Below, one piece after another: positions 1-8,403 of a stretch of DNA of 36,099 bases. The notes beneath the pieces are model-generated. The model was not told the DNA's origin. It was given only the letters and a program-made list of their open reading frames with translations, and did no database searches. The first letter of the stretch is position 1. The number at the start of each line of letters is the position of its first letter. The DNA comes from Candidatus Omnitrophota bacterium (GTDB lineage: Bacteria > Omnitrophota > Gorgyraeia > Zapsychrales > Fredricksoniimonadaceae): contig JADFZK010000033.1 of assembly GCA_015232565.1 (NCBI GenBank), forward strand, positions 1 to 36,099, in the 5' to 3' direction. Both the position numbers and the translations under genes were made by a program.

Positions 1-39
1 TTTGACGGGGCGGAGCTTTTTTCTCTTGACACAAGCCTT

Positions 40-381
40 CTAATGGGTAACCCACTGGTCGTCTTCTTTAATAGTGAGCGAGGCCAGAAAATACTTAACC
101 AATTTCTGGGATTCATCACGAAAGGCCGTACTGTCCAACGCAAGCCCGGACTGGCCGGCGTCCATTATAAAATCAAACAACAACGGATTATCCGGGTGCA
201 CGCGCAACCCTTTCATTAAAACCGGCACCGTAACCGCGCTAGGCGCTACCATAACGCCCGGAGAGGGCAAGTTCAGCACCTGGGCATATGCTCCCTGTGG
301 CAACACGACAGTGCCAAAAAAACTGCAAATTATCCAACCAACCATTACCCGAAACATAAACTTGTCCTTAAGATTAGTCAT
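40..381 (-). pseudogene. Truncated exported protein, N-terminal fragment of a large Omnitrophota-type protein
   Basis: A 113-aa frame starts at ATG 381 behind a good Shine-Dalgarno (AGGGAAGAG, 7 nt upstream). It has a signal peptide: basic start MTNLKDK, hydrophobic stretch at residues 12-30, and a probable cleavage after GAYAQ. The mature part (LPSPGVMV, then KGLRVHPDNPLLFDFI and KYFLASLTIKEDDQWV) resembles, from memory, the beginning of a long secreted protein common in Omnitrophota genomes. There the sequence continues well past the tryptophan-valine. Here a TAG at 40-42 ends the frame after WVTH. The other two minus frames stay open to the window edge but do not obviously resume the family sequence. 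I infer a pseudogene or 3'-truncated gene; a genuine short secreted protein is possible. Confidence 0.55.
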
Positions 382-439
382 AAAACCACTCTTCCCTTCG
401 TAGAAGAAGCAAACTTAAACTGATTTAACATTTAGAAGC

Positions 440-468
440 AGTCTAACACATTATTCTACTTTCTGCAA
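440..468 (-). promoter_or_regulatory. Sigma70-type promoter of the truncated exported gene
   Basis: Reading the minus strand, TTGCAG (463-468), a 17-nt spacer and TAGACT (440-445) form a plausible housekeeping promoter. It would start transcription near 433, about 50 nt upstream of the ATG at 381. Confidence 0.5.
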
Positions 469-591
469 ATTTTTTTGCGTCATTTGCTCAACAATGTCAA
501 AGAATGACGAAAAGACCAAAAGGCAAGTTCGTAATTTTACCCCGGATCTTTCATTATGCCAATTCCGGGTTTAATCAAATATCTTAGAACA

Positions 592-620
592 CTAGAATAT
601 TCTAGGAGTTGTGCTAGAAT
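592..620 (+). promoter_or_regulatory. Palindromic promoter/operator element of hisJ
   Basis: CTAGAATATTCTAG at 592-605 is a perfect 14-bp palindrome. A third half-site, CTAGAAT, lies at 614-620, 22 bp downstream of the first and in the same orientation. The third copy is part of TGCTAGAAT, an extended -10 box (TGn plus TAGAAT) ending 9 nt before the hisJ ATG. The arrangement suggests a dimeric repressor covering the promoter. No regulator can be named. Confidence 0.5.
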
Positions 621-629
621 TACCACATT

Positions 630-1433
630 ATGTTACCAATTTCCGACTACCACATGCACACGCCTCTTTGCGGGCATGCTTCCGGCGCGCCTGAGGAATA
701 TGTACAACATGCCATTGCCGTTGGCCTCAAGGAGATCGGGTTTTCCGATCATGCTCCCTTGCTGGCGTATCAGGATCCCGGCATCGCCATGGATATTGCC
801 CAACTGCCGCTTTACCACCAGATGATCGAAACCATGCGTGCGAAATATGCCGACCAGATCACGGTTCGGGTTGGTGTAGAAGCCGACTTTTTGCCTGGTT
901 TTGAAGACGGCACCCGGCAAATGCTGGCGGCTTATCCTTACGACTATGTGATCGGCTCGGTGCACTTTATTGCCAAATGGGGCTTTGACGATCCCATCCA
1001 ACTTACGGAATGGGACCAGAAAGACGTTAACGAGGTCTACCGCGAGTATTTCAAACTGGTGCGCCAAAGCGCTTTGACCGGCCTGTTTGACATCCTGGGG
1101 CATATTGATCTGGTAAAAAAATTCAATTTTCATCCCACCGAGGACATGACCGACGAGATCCAGGCCAACGCCGAGGCTTTCCGGACCGCCCGAGTAGTAA
1201 TTGAGATCAACTCTTCCGGCTTGCATAAACCGGCCGGCGAGATCTATCCCGCGCTGGACCATCTTAAAGTTTACCGTGCCCACGGCGTTCCGATAACCTT
1301 CGGTTCCGACGCACACAAACCAGTTCAGGTAGGCAGGGATTTTGCCAAAGCCCGGGATTGGGCCCTGGCCGCAGGGTACAGCGAATATGTAATGTTCGAG
1401 AAACGCCGCATCGTCCGGACCGTAAAACTTTAA
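630..1433 (+). CDS. hisJ: PHP-family histidinol-phosphatase (HisJ/HisK type)
   Basis: This 267-aa protein hydrolyses L-histidinol phosphate to histidinol, the penultimate stage of histidine synthesis, in the cytoplasm. The PHP metal site is visible: DYHMHTPLCGHA at residues 6-17 (HxH motif), GVEADF near 91, GSVHF near 110, the GHIDL histidine near 153, and GSDAHKP near 225. Length fits the bacterial HisJ family (about 260-280 aa). ATG 630 is the only good start: an in-frame TAG lies at 615-617 and the HxH motif begins six residues in. There is no Shine-Dalgarno, and the extended -10 box ends at 620, so the mRNA may be leaderless. The stop overlaps the convergent ispG stop by 4 nt (1430-1433). 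Another PHP phosphoesterase activity cannot be excluded. Confidence 0.85.
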   Translation: MLPISDYHMHTPLCGHASGAPEEYVQHAIAVGLKEIGFSDHAPLLAYQDPGIAMDIAQLPLYHQMIETMRAKYADQITVRVGVEADFLPGFEDGTRQMLAAYPYDYVIGSVHFIAKWGFDDPIQLTEWDQKDVNEVYREYFKLVRQSALTGLFDILGHIDLVKKFNFHPTEDMTDEIQANAEAFRTARVVIEINSSGLHKPAGEIYPALDHLKVYRAHGVPITFGSDAHKPVQVGRDFAKARDWALAAGYSEYVMFEKRRIVRTVKL

Positions 1434-2656
1434 GCCGCAGGCTTTTTATACCTGGCGGCAACATAACCCTCCAGTATCGCAATAAACTCTTCCTTGATCT
1501 GGTCGCCGCGCAGTACCTGCCGTTTCTCGCCTTCAATATACACCGGAGCGACCGGTTCCTCGAAAGCGCCCGGCAAGCTGATACCAATGTCCGCGTGACG
1601 GCTTTCGCCGGGGCCATTAACCACACAACCCATAACCGCGATCCGCAGTTGCTCTACACCGGGATATAGTTTACGCCATTCGATCATCCGGGCCGTTACA
1701 TGCTTTTGAATATCCTGGGCCAAAGACTGGAAATACGCGCTTTTGGTGCGCCCGCAACCCGGACAGCTGGTTACACTGGGAATAAAATAACGCAAGCCTA
1801 AAGACTGTAAGAGCTCCTGGCAAACCTCCACCTCCCGGGAACGCGGCGCGCCCGGTTCCGGCGTAAGAGATACCCGGATAGTATCGCCAATCCCGGCTTC
1901 CAGCAGAATACCCAGGGCGGCCGCGCTGGAAACAATACCTTTGGTGCCCCCGCCGGCCTCGGTTAAACCCAAATGCAGGACATGCCCGCAAAGCCGGGAC
2001 AACCGGCGATAAACCTCAATAGTATCCACGACCACGGAAAGTTTGGCGCTCAACACCAGCTTGTCCTCGGGCAACCCAAGTTCAAGGGCATAAGCCGCGC
2101 TGTCCAACGCACTCTGGATCACTGCATCATACATGATCTGCTTAAGGCTTTTCGGATCCGCCGTTTTCTGATTGGCATCCATCAACACCGCCAGAATCGA
2201 CCGGTCCAGCGAACCCCAATTAACGCCTATACGGACTGCCTTGTTATTCCGCACCGCGAGGCGGATAATACGGGCAAAGTTCTCGTCGTGACCGGAAAGA
2301 CCGCCCACATTGCCAGGATTGATGCGATATTTATCCAGCAACTCGGCCAGGCGCGGATTTTGTTCCAAAAGAGTATGCCCGTTAAAATGAAAGTCACCGA
2401 TGATCGGCACCTGGACAGAGTTGGCCCGCAGGATATCAATGATCCGGATCGCACCCACAGCGGCGGCTTCATCGTTAATAGTCCAGCGCACCATTTCGGC
2501 ACCCGACTCTATTAACTGCAAGGTTTGCGCCAGCGTGGCATCTACATCAGCGGTGGGCGTGTCGGTCATGGCTTGCACCACCACCGGATGTTCACTGCCC
2601 AATAAGACTTTACCTACCGCCACAGTGGCGGTTTTACGGCGGATGATTTTAGGCAT
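1430..2656 (-). CDS. ispG: 4-hydroxy-3-methylbut-2-enyl diphosphate synthase
   Basis: IspG (GcpE) converts methylerythritol cyclodiphosphate to HMBPP, the penultimate step of the MEP isoprenoid pathway, using a [4Fe-4S] cluster in the cytoplasm. The 408-aa protein has the N-terminal TIM-barrel (VQAMTDTPTADVDAT, residues 27-41; RINPGN, 111-116; RIGVNWGSL, 142-150). The C-terminal cluster domain has Cys298 and Cys301 in SCPGCGRT, Cys344 in GCVVNGPGE, and the conserved Glu351. Length matches the short bacterial form without the plant/chlamydial insert. It is divergent from ispH, the next pathway enzyme, with an 85-nt shared upstream region, and overlaps the hisJ end by 4 nt. Confidence 0.97.
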   Translation of the reverse strand: MPKIIRRKTATVAVGKVLLGSEHPVVVQAMTDTPTADVDATLAQTLQLIESGAEMVRWTINDEAAAVGAIRIIDILRANSVQVPIIGDFHFNGHTLLEQNPRLAELLDKYRINPGNVGGLSGHDENFARIIRLAVRNNKAVRIGVNWGSLDRSILAVLMDANQKTADPKSLKQIMYDAVIQSALDSAAYALELGLPEDKLVLSAKLSVVVDTIEVYRRLSRLCGHVLHLGLTEAGGGTKGIVSSAAALGILLEAGIGDTIRVSLTPEPGAPRSREVEVCQELLQSLGLRYFIPSVTSCPGCGRTKSAYFQSLAQDIQKHVTARMIEWRKLYPGVEQLRIAVMGCVVNGPGESRHADIGISLPGAFEEPVAPVYIEGEKRQVLRGDQIKEEFIAILEGYVAARYKKPAA

Positions 2657-2661
2657 ATCGA

Positions 2662-2689
2662 TTTACTCCCCGGCAAGCGATGATATAAT
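2662..2689 (+). promoter_or_regulatory. Promoter of ispH-murB
   Basis: TTTACT (2662-2667), a 16-nt spacer and a perfect TATAAT (2684-2689) lie in the ispG-ispH divergent gap. Predicted start is near 2696, about 45 nt before the ispH ATG. Confidence 0.6.
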
Positions 2690-2741
2690 GACCAGATAAA
2701 ACAAAACAGGTGAATTGTAACGGAACATACCAAAGGCTTCA

Positions 2742-3662
2742 ATGCAAATCTTCCTCGCCAGGACCCAGGGCTTTTGTGCCGGAGTGGCACGCGCTATTGA
2801 TATCGTAGAACAAACCCTTAAGCGTTACGGCTCGCCGCTTTATGTTTATCACGAGATCGTTCACAATACGGCAGTGGTCAAGGACTTGAAAGCCCGCGGC
2901 GTAATATTCACGAACAACCTGTCCGACGTACCAGCGGGTGCGCGGCTTATTTTCAGCGCACACGGCGTGTCTCCGGCCATTACCCGCCAGGCACAGGAAA
3001 AGAAACTATTAACGATCGACGCCACCTGCCCCCTGGTGACCAAGGTGCATAATGAAGCGGTGCGTTTCTCCAATGAAGGCCTGGATGTGGTCCTGCTCGG
3101 CCACAAAGGCCATGAAGAAGTGGAAGGCACTGCCGGATATGTGGCGGCTAAAAATCTGCACATCGTCCAGAACGCCGCTGATATCGAGAGCCTGGTCATA
3201 CCCGCGCATCGCAAAGTGGCCTTTATTACCCAAACCACCCTCTCGCTGGATGAAACCCGCGAATTGGTGCTTAAACTGCGGGCCCGTTTTCCCCGCCTGA
3301 CCGGGCCGGCCAAAGACGATATCTGTTACGCCACCCAGAATCGCCAGGATTCGGTTAAAGAACTGGCGGGGCTTTGCGATATCATTATAATTTGCGGTTC
3401 ACCGAACAGCTCGAATTCAAACCGGTTAAGAGAGCAGGGCCAGCGCTTAAAGGTGCCCAGCCTGATTGTAGACTCGGCCGATGAACTGCTTTTAACCGAC
3501 CTGGAGAATAAACAAAACATCGGCATAAGTTCCGGTGCCTCGGTGCCCCGGCACCTGGTGGACGGGATAATATTCAAGATCCAGCAGGCTTTCCCCGGCA
3601 CCACAGTGCAAACTTTTGACAATCCGGAAAAAGATATTATTTTTCCCCGGCCGGAGATCTAA
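2742..3662 (+). CDS. ispH: 4-hydroxy-3-methylbut-2-enyl diphosphate reductase
   Basis: IspH (LytB) reduces HMBPP to IPP and DMAPP, the last MEP step, with an Fe-S cluster held by three cysteines. In this 306-aa protein the ligands are Cys12 (GFCAGV), Cys96 (DATCPLV) and Cys195 (ICYATQNRQ). Substrate-site residues are also present: His41 (HEIVHN), His74 (SAHGV), and His124 and Glu126 (GHEEVEGT). GSPNSSNSNRL near residue 220 is the diphosphate-binding serine/asparagine motif. AAAGG about 7 nt upstream supports ATG 2742. murB begins at the base after the stop, so the two genes form an operon. With ispG and the nearby SUF operon this is a cluster of Fe-S producers and users. Confidence 0.97.
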   Translation: MQIFLARTQGFCAGVARAIDIVEQTLKRYGSPLYVYHEIVHNTAVVKDLKARGVIFTNNLSDVPAGARLIFSAHGVSPAITRQAQEKKLLTIDATCPLVTKVHNEAVRFSNEGLDVVLLGHKGHEEVEGTAGYVAAKNLHIVQNAADIESLVIPAHRKVAFITQTTLSLDETRELVLKLRARFPRLTGPAKDDICYATQNRQDSVKELAGLCDIIIICGSPNSSNSNRLREQGQRLKVPSLIVDSADELLLTDLENKQNIGISSGASVPRHLVDGIIFKIQQAFPGTTVQTFDNPEKDIIFPRPEI

Positions 3663-4616
3663 ATGGACCTTTCTTTCCTGACCAAAGCCGGTATACCGGT
3701 TATCCAAAACGCTTTACTGGCCAAGTACACCACTTTTCAGCTTGGGGGGCCTTGCGCGGCCCTGATCGAGTGCAATGATGCCCAACAGATCAGTTTTGCA
3801 GTATCCACCCTGCGCGCAAACGACCAGCCTTTTGTTTTAATGGGCTTCGGATCCAATATTCTGGCCTCGGATCAGGGTATCGACCGGGTCATTTTGCGCT
3901 ATTCCAGCGCTACACCGGCGATCACGCGCCACGGCAACAATATTCGAGTTGACGCCGCCACCCAAATAGATGCCTTGGCTGAATACGCAGTGAACGCAGG
4001 GCTGGCCGGGCTAACTACGTTTAGCGGCATACCCGGCACTGTGGGCGGAGCGATTGCCGGTAACGCCGGAGCTTACGGCGCGCAAATATCCGATTCCCTG
4101 ATCACCCTGACAGTGCTGGACAAAAACAACTCCGTATCGATCATCCCCCGGCATGCAGTAAAATTCGCCTATCGCGACTCCGACATAAAACATAATGGTA
4201 CTATCATCCTGTCGGCAGAATTCACCCTTTTGCCGGGCGATAAAGCCGGCATGTCCAAACAACGTGCCGATATTATACGGGAACGGGAAAGCAAGCATGG
4301 CCGCTGGCAGGAAACTCCCTGTGCGGGATCTTTTTTTCGCAATGTTGAACCCACTTCGCAAGCCGACCGGCGGCAGTCGGCTGGCGGAATAATCGAGCAG
4401 GCCGGCGGCAAATCCCTGAACGTGAACGGGGCCCATTCGTATGCCAGACACGCCAATATAATTACCCGCGATAACGGCGCCAGCGCCCTGGATGTCTACG
4501 ACCTGACCCTGGCGATCCAGGAGCTGGTAAAGAAAAAAACCGGGATCGAACTGATCCGCGAAGTCCGCCTGTTAGGCACCTTCAACGGCATCGGCGACCC
4601 GGTTGATTTCTGGTAA
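3663..4616 (+). CDS. murB: UDP-N-acetylenolpyruvoylglucosamine reductase
   Basis: MurB is the FAD- and NADPH-dependent enzyme that reduces UDP-GlcNAc-enolpyruvate to UDP-MurNAc in cytoplasmic peptidoglycan synthesis. The 317-aa sequence has the family start YTTFQLGGP (residues 21-29), the FAD motif GFGSNIL, GIPGTVGGAIAGNAGAYG near residues 121-138, YRDSD with its conserved Arg, and GSFFRNV carrying the proton-donor Ser. The catalytic Glu is in the closing EVRLLG. There is no Tyr-loop insertion, so this is the shorter type II MurB. The ATG follows the ispH TAA directly. murB is often with cell-wall genes, so pairing with ispH is modestly unusual; both feed lipid-linked wall synthesis. Confidence 0.96.
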   Translation: MDLSFLTKAGIPVIQNALLAKYTTFQLGGPCAALIECNDAQQISFAVSTLRANDQPFVLMGFGSNILASDQGIDRVILRYSSATPAITRHGNNIRVDAATQIDALAEYAVNAGLAGLTTFSGIPGTVGGAIAGNAGAYGAQISDSLITLTVLDKNNSVSIIPRHAVKFAYRDSDIKHNGTIILSAEFTLLPGDKAGMSKQRADIIRERESKHGRWQETPCAGSFFRNVEPTSQADRRQSAGGIIEQAGGKSLNVNGAHSYARHANIITRDNGASALDVYDLTLAIQELVKKKTGIELIREVRLLGTFNGIGDPVDFW

Positions 4617-4656
4617 CAATATGTAACTAATATTTGTCTGAATGAGGAAGAATGCA

Positions 4657-5112
4657 CTACTCGGTAGCAATGGTTTTTTCCTGATCCAGCGCGCCTTTCA
4701 TGGTGCGCCAGGCCAGAACAGCACATTTTACCCGGCTGGGGTATTTCCAGATACCGGAGAAAACCGTAAGCTTGCCCAGCGAATGGGGATCTTTCTCGGG
4801 ATCCAGTTCTTTGGTGAGCAAATGGCGGAACTCCTGGAATAACTGCCCGGCCTCTTCGACAGTCTTACCTTTTAAAGCGGCAGTCATCATGGAAGCCGAA
4901 GCTTTGGAAATAGCACAACCATCACCCAGAAAAGATAATTCTTCGATCATCCCCTGATCACTCACCCGCAAATATACATTCAGATGATCGCCGCATAAAG
5001 GGTTGTAGCCTTCGGCCTGATGCGTACAAGGATCAAGTTGCAGAAAATTCCGGGGGCGCTTGTTATGCTCCAGAATGACCTGCTGATAAAGTTCGTCGCT
5101 GTGTATACTCAA
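4657..5112 (-). CDS. sufU: SufU/IscU-type Fe-S cluster scaffold or sulfur-transfer protein
   Basis: The 151-aa protein accepts sulfur from SufS and relays it to the SufBCD scaffold. It has the SufU cysteines Cys40 and Asp42 (NPLCGD), Cys66 (GDGCAISKAS) and Cys130 (RVKCAVLAW), plus the insertion between the second and third cysteine (residues 85-125) that separates SufU from IscU. The start is read as TTG 5112, giving a TTGA overlap with the sufS stop; it matches the usual SufU N-terminus (LYQQVILEH). It is the last gene of the Fe-S operon and ends 40 nt from the convergent murB. No clear terminator is visible between them. Confidence 0.93.
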   Translation of the reverse strand: MSIHSDELYQQVILEHNKRPRNFLQLDPCTHQAEGYNPLCGDHLNVYLRVSDQGMIEELSFLGDGCAISKASASMMTAALKGKTVEEAGQLFQEFRHLLTKELDPEKDPHSLGKLTVFSGIWKYPSRVKCAVLAWRTMKGALDQEKTIATE

Positions 5113-6332
5113 CTGAACACCTTAATAACCTTGCGTAAAGCGGCAATAAAAAGATCCAGCTCTTCCCGGGTATTATAAAAAGTTAAAGACGCGCGTGAAG
5201 TGGCCGGAATGCCAAACCGCTTCATTACCGGCTGGGTACAATGATGGCCGGTACGAATAGCAATGCCTTCACGGTCAAGCAAAGTGCCCACATCATGCGG
5301 ATGGGCATTAGCCAGGGTAAAAGAAAATACCGGCGCTTTATTGGCCGCAGTCCCCACCAGCCGCAGTCCCTCTATTCCTTCCAGCAATTTCGTGCCGTAA
5401 ACACAAAGGTCTTTTTTATAAGCTATAATGTCTTCCCACCCCAGCCGGGTTACATAATCTATAGAAGCCCCCAGGCCAATAACACCCGCCACATTGGGCG
5501 TACCTGCCTCGAACTTGTGAGGCAGGCGATTATAAATTGTCTTCTCAAAAGTAACACTGAGGATCATATCTCCCCCGCCCTGATACGGCGGCATGCTTTC
5601 CAGCAAAACTTCCTTGCCGTAAAGCACTCCCACGCCCGTTGGCCCAAACAACTTGTGCCCGGAGAAAACACAAAAATCAACACCCAGGTCCTGCACATCC
5701 ACCGGTTCATGCGAAATGCCCTGGGCCGAATCCAGGATGAAAACCGCCCCGACAGCGTGGGCATACTTAACAAGGGCTTTAACCGGATTTACTGTCCCCA
5801 GCGAATTAGATACATGGACCAGCGAAACGATCCTGGTGCGCGCCGACAAAAGCTTGCGGTACTCATCGACGATTATCTCGCCCTGGTCATTAATGGGCGC
5901 CACTTTAAGGACACAGCCCGTTTCTTCCCGTATCATCTGCCAGGGCACAATATTGGCATGATGCTCCATAGTGGACAAAAGAACCTCGTCACCGGGTTTG
6001 AGAAAATGAGCGCCATAACTGCGCGCCAGCAAATTTAATGACTCGGTAGCCCCCTTGGTAAAAATTACCTCGGAGAGGCTTTTGGCGTTAATAAAACGCC
6101 GCACCTTGTCGCGGGACGCTTCATACTCGGCAGTGGCTTCTTCGCTTAAGTAATGAACCCCGCGATGAATATTGGAAGTGCGCTGGCAGTAGTGATGGTG
6201 GGTCCGGGAAATAACCTCGCAAGGCTTGAAAGTCGTGGCCGCATTATCAAAATAGATCAACGGCATATTGTCCCGGCCGCGCGCCGCCAGGTTGGGAAAA
6301 TCCTGACGGACTTTATTTATATCAAGAGCCAT
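5109..6332 (-). CDS. sufS: Cysteine desulfurase SufS
   Basis: This PLP enzyme of 407 aa takes sulfur from cysteine and leaves alanine; it is the sulfur source of the SUF pathway. Visible motifs are YFDNAATTFKP (27-37), STMEHHANIVPWQ (120-132), DSAQ (201-204), the PLP lysine Lys227 in SGHKLFGPTG, and the active-site Cys365 in RTGHHCTQPVMKRFG. The short loop around that cysteine is typical of group II (SufS/CsdA) rather than IscS enzymes. ATG 6332 lies 4 nt after the sufD stop, and sufU overlaps the end by 4 nt, indicating translational coupling. Confidence 0.97.
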   Translation of the reverse strand: MALDINKVRQDFPNLAARGRDNMPLIYFDNAATTFKPCEVISRTHHHYCQRTSNIHRGVHYLSEEATAEYEASRDKVRRFINAKSLSEVIFTKGATESLNLLARSYGAHFLKPGDEVLLSTMEHHANIVPWQMIREETGCVLKVAPINDQGEIIVDEYRKLLSARTRIVSLVHVSNSLGTVNPVKALVKYAHAVGAVFILDSAQGISHEPVDVQDLGVDFCVFSGHKLFGPTGVGVLYGKEVLLESMPPYQGGGDMILSVTFEKTIYNRLPHKFEAGTPNVAGVIGLGASIDYVTRLGWEDIIAYKKDLCVYGTKLLEGIEGLRLVGTAANKAPVFSFTLANAHPHDVGTLLDREGIAIRTGHHCTQPVMKRFGIPATSRASLTFYNTREELDLFIAALRKVIKVFS

Positions 6333-6336
6333 AAAC

Positions 6337-7644
6337 TCACGCCCTGTTTTCTCCGGGCACCAAAGCCCGGGTTAAGAATTGCCGGATAAGCGGATGCGCC
6401 ACCCGGGAAAGAACATCGTCCATAAAACCCTGTACCAGCATAAGGCGGGAAGCCTCCCGGCCGATCCCGCGGGTCTGTAAATAAAACAGTTGTTCGTCAT
6501 TCAGCTGGCTGATGGTGGCGCCATGGGTACATTTAACATCATCGGCTTTGATCTCCAGCTGAGGCTTGGTATCCACCCGGCAATCACGGCTTAACAAAAG
6601 GTTCTTGTTAAGCTGATAAGAACTGGTTTTCTGCGCTTCACGATGGACAAAAACCCGACCGTTAAAGACCGAATGGGCAGAATCTTCCAGAACGCATTTA
6701 TACATTTGATCGCTGGTGGTATTGAGCGCCAGATGTTCCAATAAAGTATGGCTGTCGGCATGAGCCTCACCATTCAACCGATGTAAACCGTTTATCCGGG
6801 CACCGGCACCTTCACCTTCCAGCATAACACTGATATTACTGCGAAAAAGACCCGCTCCGGATGTGGCGACCATCGACCGGAAAGAACTATCCCGGCCTTG
6901 CCACACTCTTACCGCGCCAATATAGGAAGCCAGCAAAGACTGCTCATGGGACTCGGCATATTCCAGACGTGCGCCGGCCTCCAGAATAACATCGGTCACC
7001 GGCACATTAACATACCCGCCGCCCGACCAGGAAACATAAGACTGCAAGACATTTAACTCCGCGCCCCGTCCCAGGCGTATAAAGATCCGGGGAAACAGTG
7101 CCGCGTCAGGAACAGTAACCAGATTAACAATATGGAGCAGGCCTCCAACCACCGTATCTGGCTCGACAGTGATCACCAAAGGCTCCTTAAAGCCCAAACG
7201 GTTGAGACGTAAGAAAAGCCCGGAATCATTCCGGCTAACAGCATTAAAGTTGCGCTTACCGGCATCAAGTTCTTCCCAGGCCTGGGTACCAGACAAGAAA
7301 GCTACACCAGGCAGATCCTCGGCAGATAACCAAGAGCCGTCTTTTACGGGCTGGCCGTTGACAATAAAGATCGTGCGCGCTCCTTTAACCGAAAGCGCTT
7401 TTAATTCATCCGAGACCACCCAATTAAAGGCGTCCGCGATCCTGGCGGACTGACTCCACAAAGAGGCCAACGAAGTGTGTTTCCATTCTTCAACGCCGAA
7501 TTGCGGCAATTCACAGGCATCCATAAAAAGCGCATCGGACTTCCGCAGGTCGGTCAACCACAACGGCTCACCAGGCAAGGCATTGGCCCTGCCAACTTTT
7601 AAAGACTGAATGAAGGGTGTTGAGCGCGCCAATGTCGGAGTCAT
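6337..7644 (-). CDS. sufD: SufD, Fe-S scaffold complex component
   Basis: SufD partners SufB and the ATPase SufC in the SufBC2D complex that assembles Fe-S clusters in the cytoplasm. The 435-aa product has the diverse N-terminal half and the conserved right-handed beta-helix core. The C-terminal SufB/D signature is QLEIKADDVKCTHGATISQLNDEQLFYLQTRGI in spirit: key residues Asp-Asp-Val-Lys-Cys-Thr-His-Gly around residues 362-369 and QTRGIGREASRLMLVQGF near 384-401. The frame is open to a TTG at 7656, but ATG 7644 forms an ATGA overlap with the sufC stop and gives the expected N-terminus (MTPTLARSTPF), so it is preferred. Confidence 0.95.
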   Translation of the reverse strand: MTPTLARSTPFIQSLKVGRANALPGEPLWLTDLRKSDALFMDACELPQFGVEEWKHTSLASLWSQSARIADAFNWVVSDELKALSVKGARTIFIVNGQPVKDGSWLSAEDLPGVAFLSGTQAWEELDAGKRNFNAVSRNDSGLFLRLNRLGFKEPLVITVEPDTVVGGLLHIVNLVTVPDAALFPRIFIRLGRGAELNVLQSYVSWSGGGYVNVPVTDVILEAGARLEYAESHEQSLLASYIGAVRVWQGRDSSFRSMVATSGAGLFRSNISVMLEGEGAGARINGLHRLNGEAHADSHTLLEHLALNTTSDQMYKCVLEDSAHSVFNGRVFVHREAQKTSSYQLNKNLLLSRDCRVDTKPQLEIKADDVKCTHGATISQLNDEQLFYLQTRGIGREASRLMLVQGFMDDVLSRVAHPLIRQFLTRALVPGENRA

Positions 7645-8393
7645 TTTATTAACCAATCATAGCCTTTATTCTCCACTTCCAAAGCCAGATCCGGCCCCCC
7701 CGACTTGATAATACGCCCCTTGGACAACACATGCACAAAATCCGGTTTTATGTAATTTAACAACCGCTGATAGTGCGTAATAACTATCATGGCATTACGT
7801 TTATTACGCAATTTATTGACGCCAGAAGAAACGATCCGCATAGAATCAACGTCCAGGCCGGAGTCGGTTTCATCCAGGATAGCCAGCCGCGGATTAAGTA
7901 TTGCCATTTGCAAGATCTCGTTGCGCTTCTTTTCACCGCCGGAGAAATCCACATTAACCGCCCGGTCAATGAACTTGTCGTCCATATCCAGCAGTTTCAT
8001 CTTTTCATGCAGGAAAGCATCAAAATCCAGCGGGTCCATTTCTTCCACGCCATGATGCCGGCACACCGCGTTGTAAGCCGCACGCAAAAAGAGTGAAGTC
8101 GGTACCCCCGGCACTTCCACCGGGTACTGGAAAGCCAGAAAAACCCCTTCCTTGGCGCGCACATCCGGCTCCAAAGCCAGCAGGTCAATGGACTTGCCGC
8201 CTGGGTCATATTCAATCGTACCACTATCCACTTTATACTGCGGATTACCCGCCAGGATCTTGGAAAGCGTACTCTTACCCGAGCCATTGGGCCCCATTAT
8301 GGCGTGTACTTCACCGGGATTAACCTGCAAATTTAAGCCCTTAAGGATCGCCACACCTTCCACGCTCGCACAAAGCTCACTGATCTTTAACAT
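7641..8393 (-). CDS. sufC: SufC, ABC-type ATPase of Fe-S assembly
   Basis: SufC powers the SufBC2D scaffold by ATP hydrolysis. The 250-aa protein shows Walker A GPNGSGKST (about 34-42), a Q-loop region FQYPVEVPGV, the ABC signature FSGGEKKRNE, Walker B LAILDETDSGLD and the H-loop VITHYQRLL. The reading frame extends to a GTG at 8414. ATG 8393 has a strong GAGGAG Shine-Dalgarno 6 nt upstream, overlapping the sufB stop, and gives the canonical start MLKISEL, so it is chosen. It sits 10 nt after sufB and overlaps sufD by 4 nt. Confidence 0.97.
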   Translation of the reverse strand: MLKISELCASVEGVAILKGLNLQVNPGEVHAIMGPNGSGKSTLSKILAGNPQYKVDSGTIEYDPGGKSIDLLALEPDVRAKEGVFLAFQYPVEVPGVPTSLFLRAAYNAVCRHHGVEEMDPLDFDAFLHEKMKLLDMDDKFIDRAVNVDFSGGEKKRNEILQMAILNPRLAILDETDSGLDVDSMRIVSSGVNKLRNKRNAMIVITHYQRLLNYIKPDFVHVLSKGRIIKSGGPDLALEVENKGYDWLIK

Positions 8394-8403
8394 AAACGGC
8401 TCC

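Noticed and set aside
633-1316. Long minus-strand frame (227 aa) opposite hisJ
   Set aside because: It is a shadow of the conserved hisJ coding sequence; no start signal and no recognisable protein.
1441-1466. Another copy of the TTATACC regulatory motif
   Set aside because: It matches only the first few bases and lies within the ispG coding end.
2400-2699. Plus-strand frame over the ispG start as an ispH leader peptide
   Set aside because: It overlaps conserved ispG sequence and begins before the predicted ispH transcript start.
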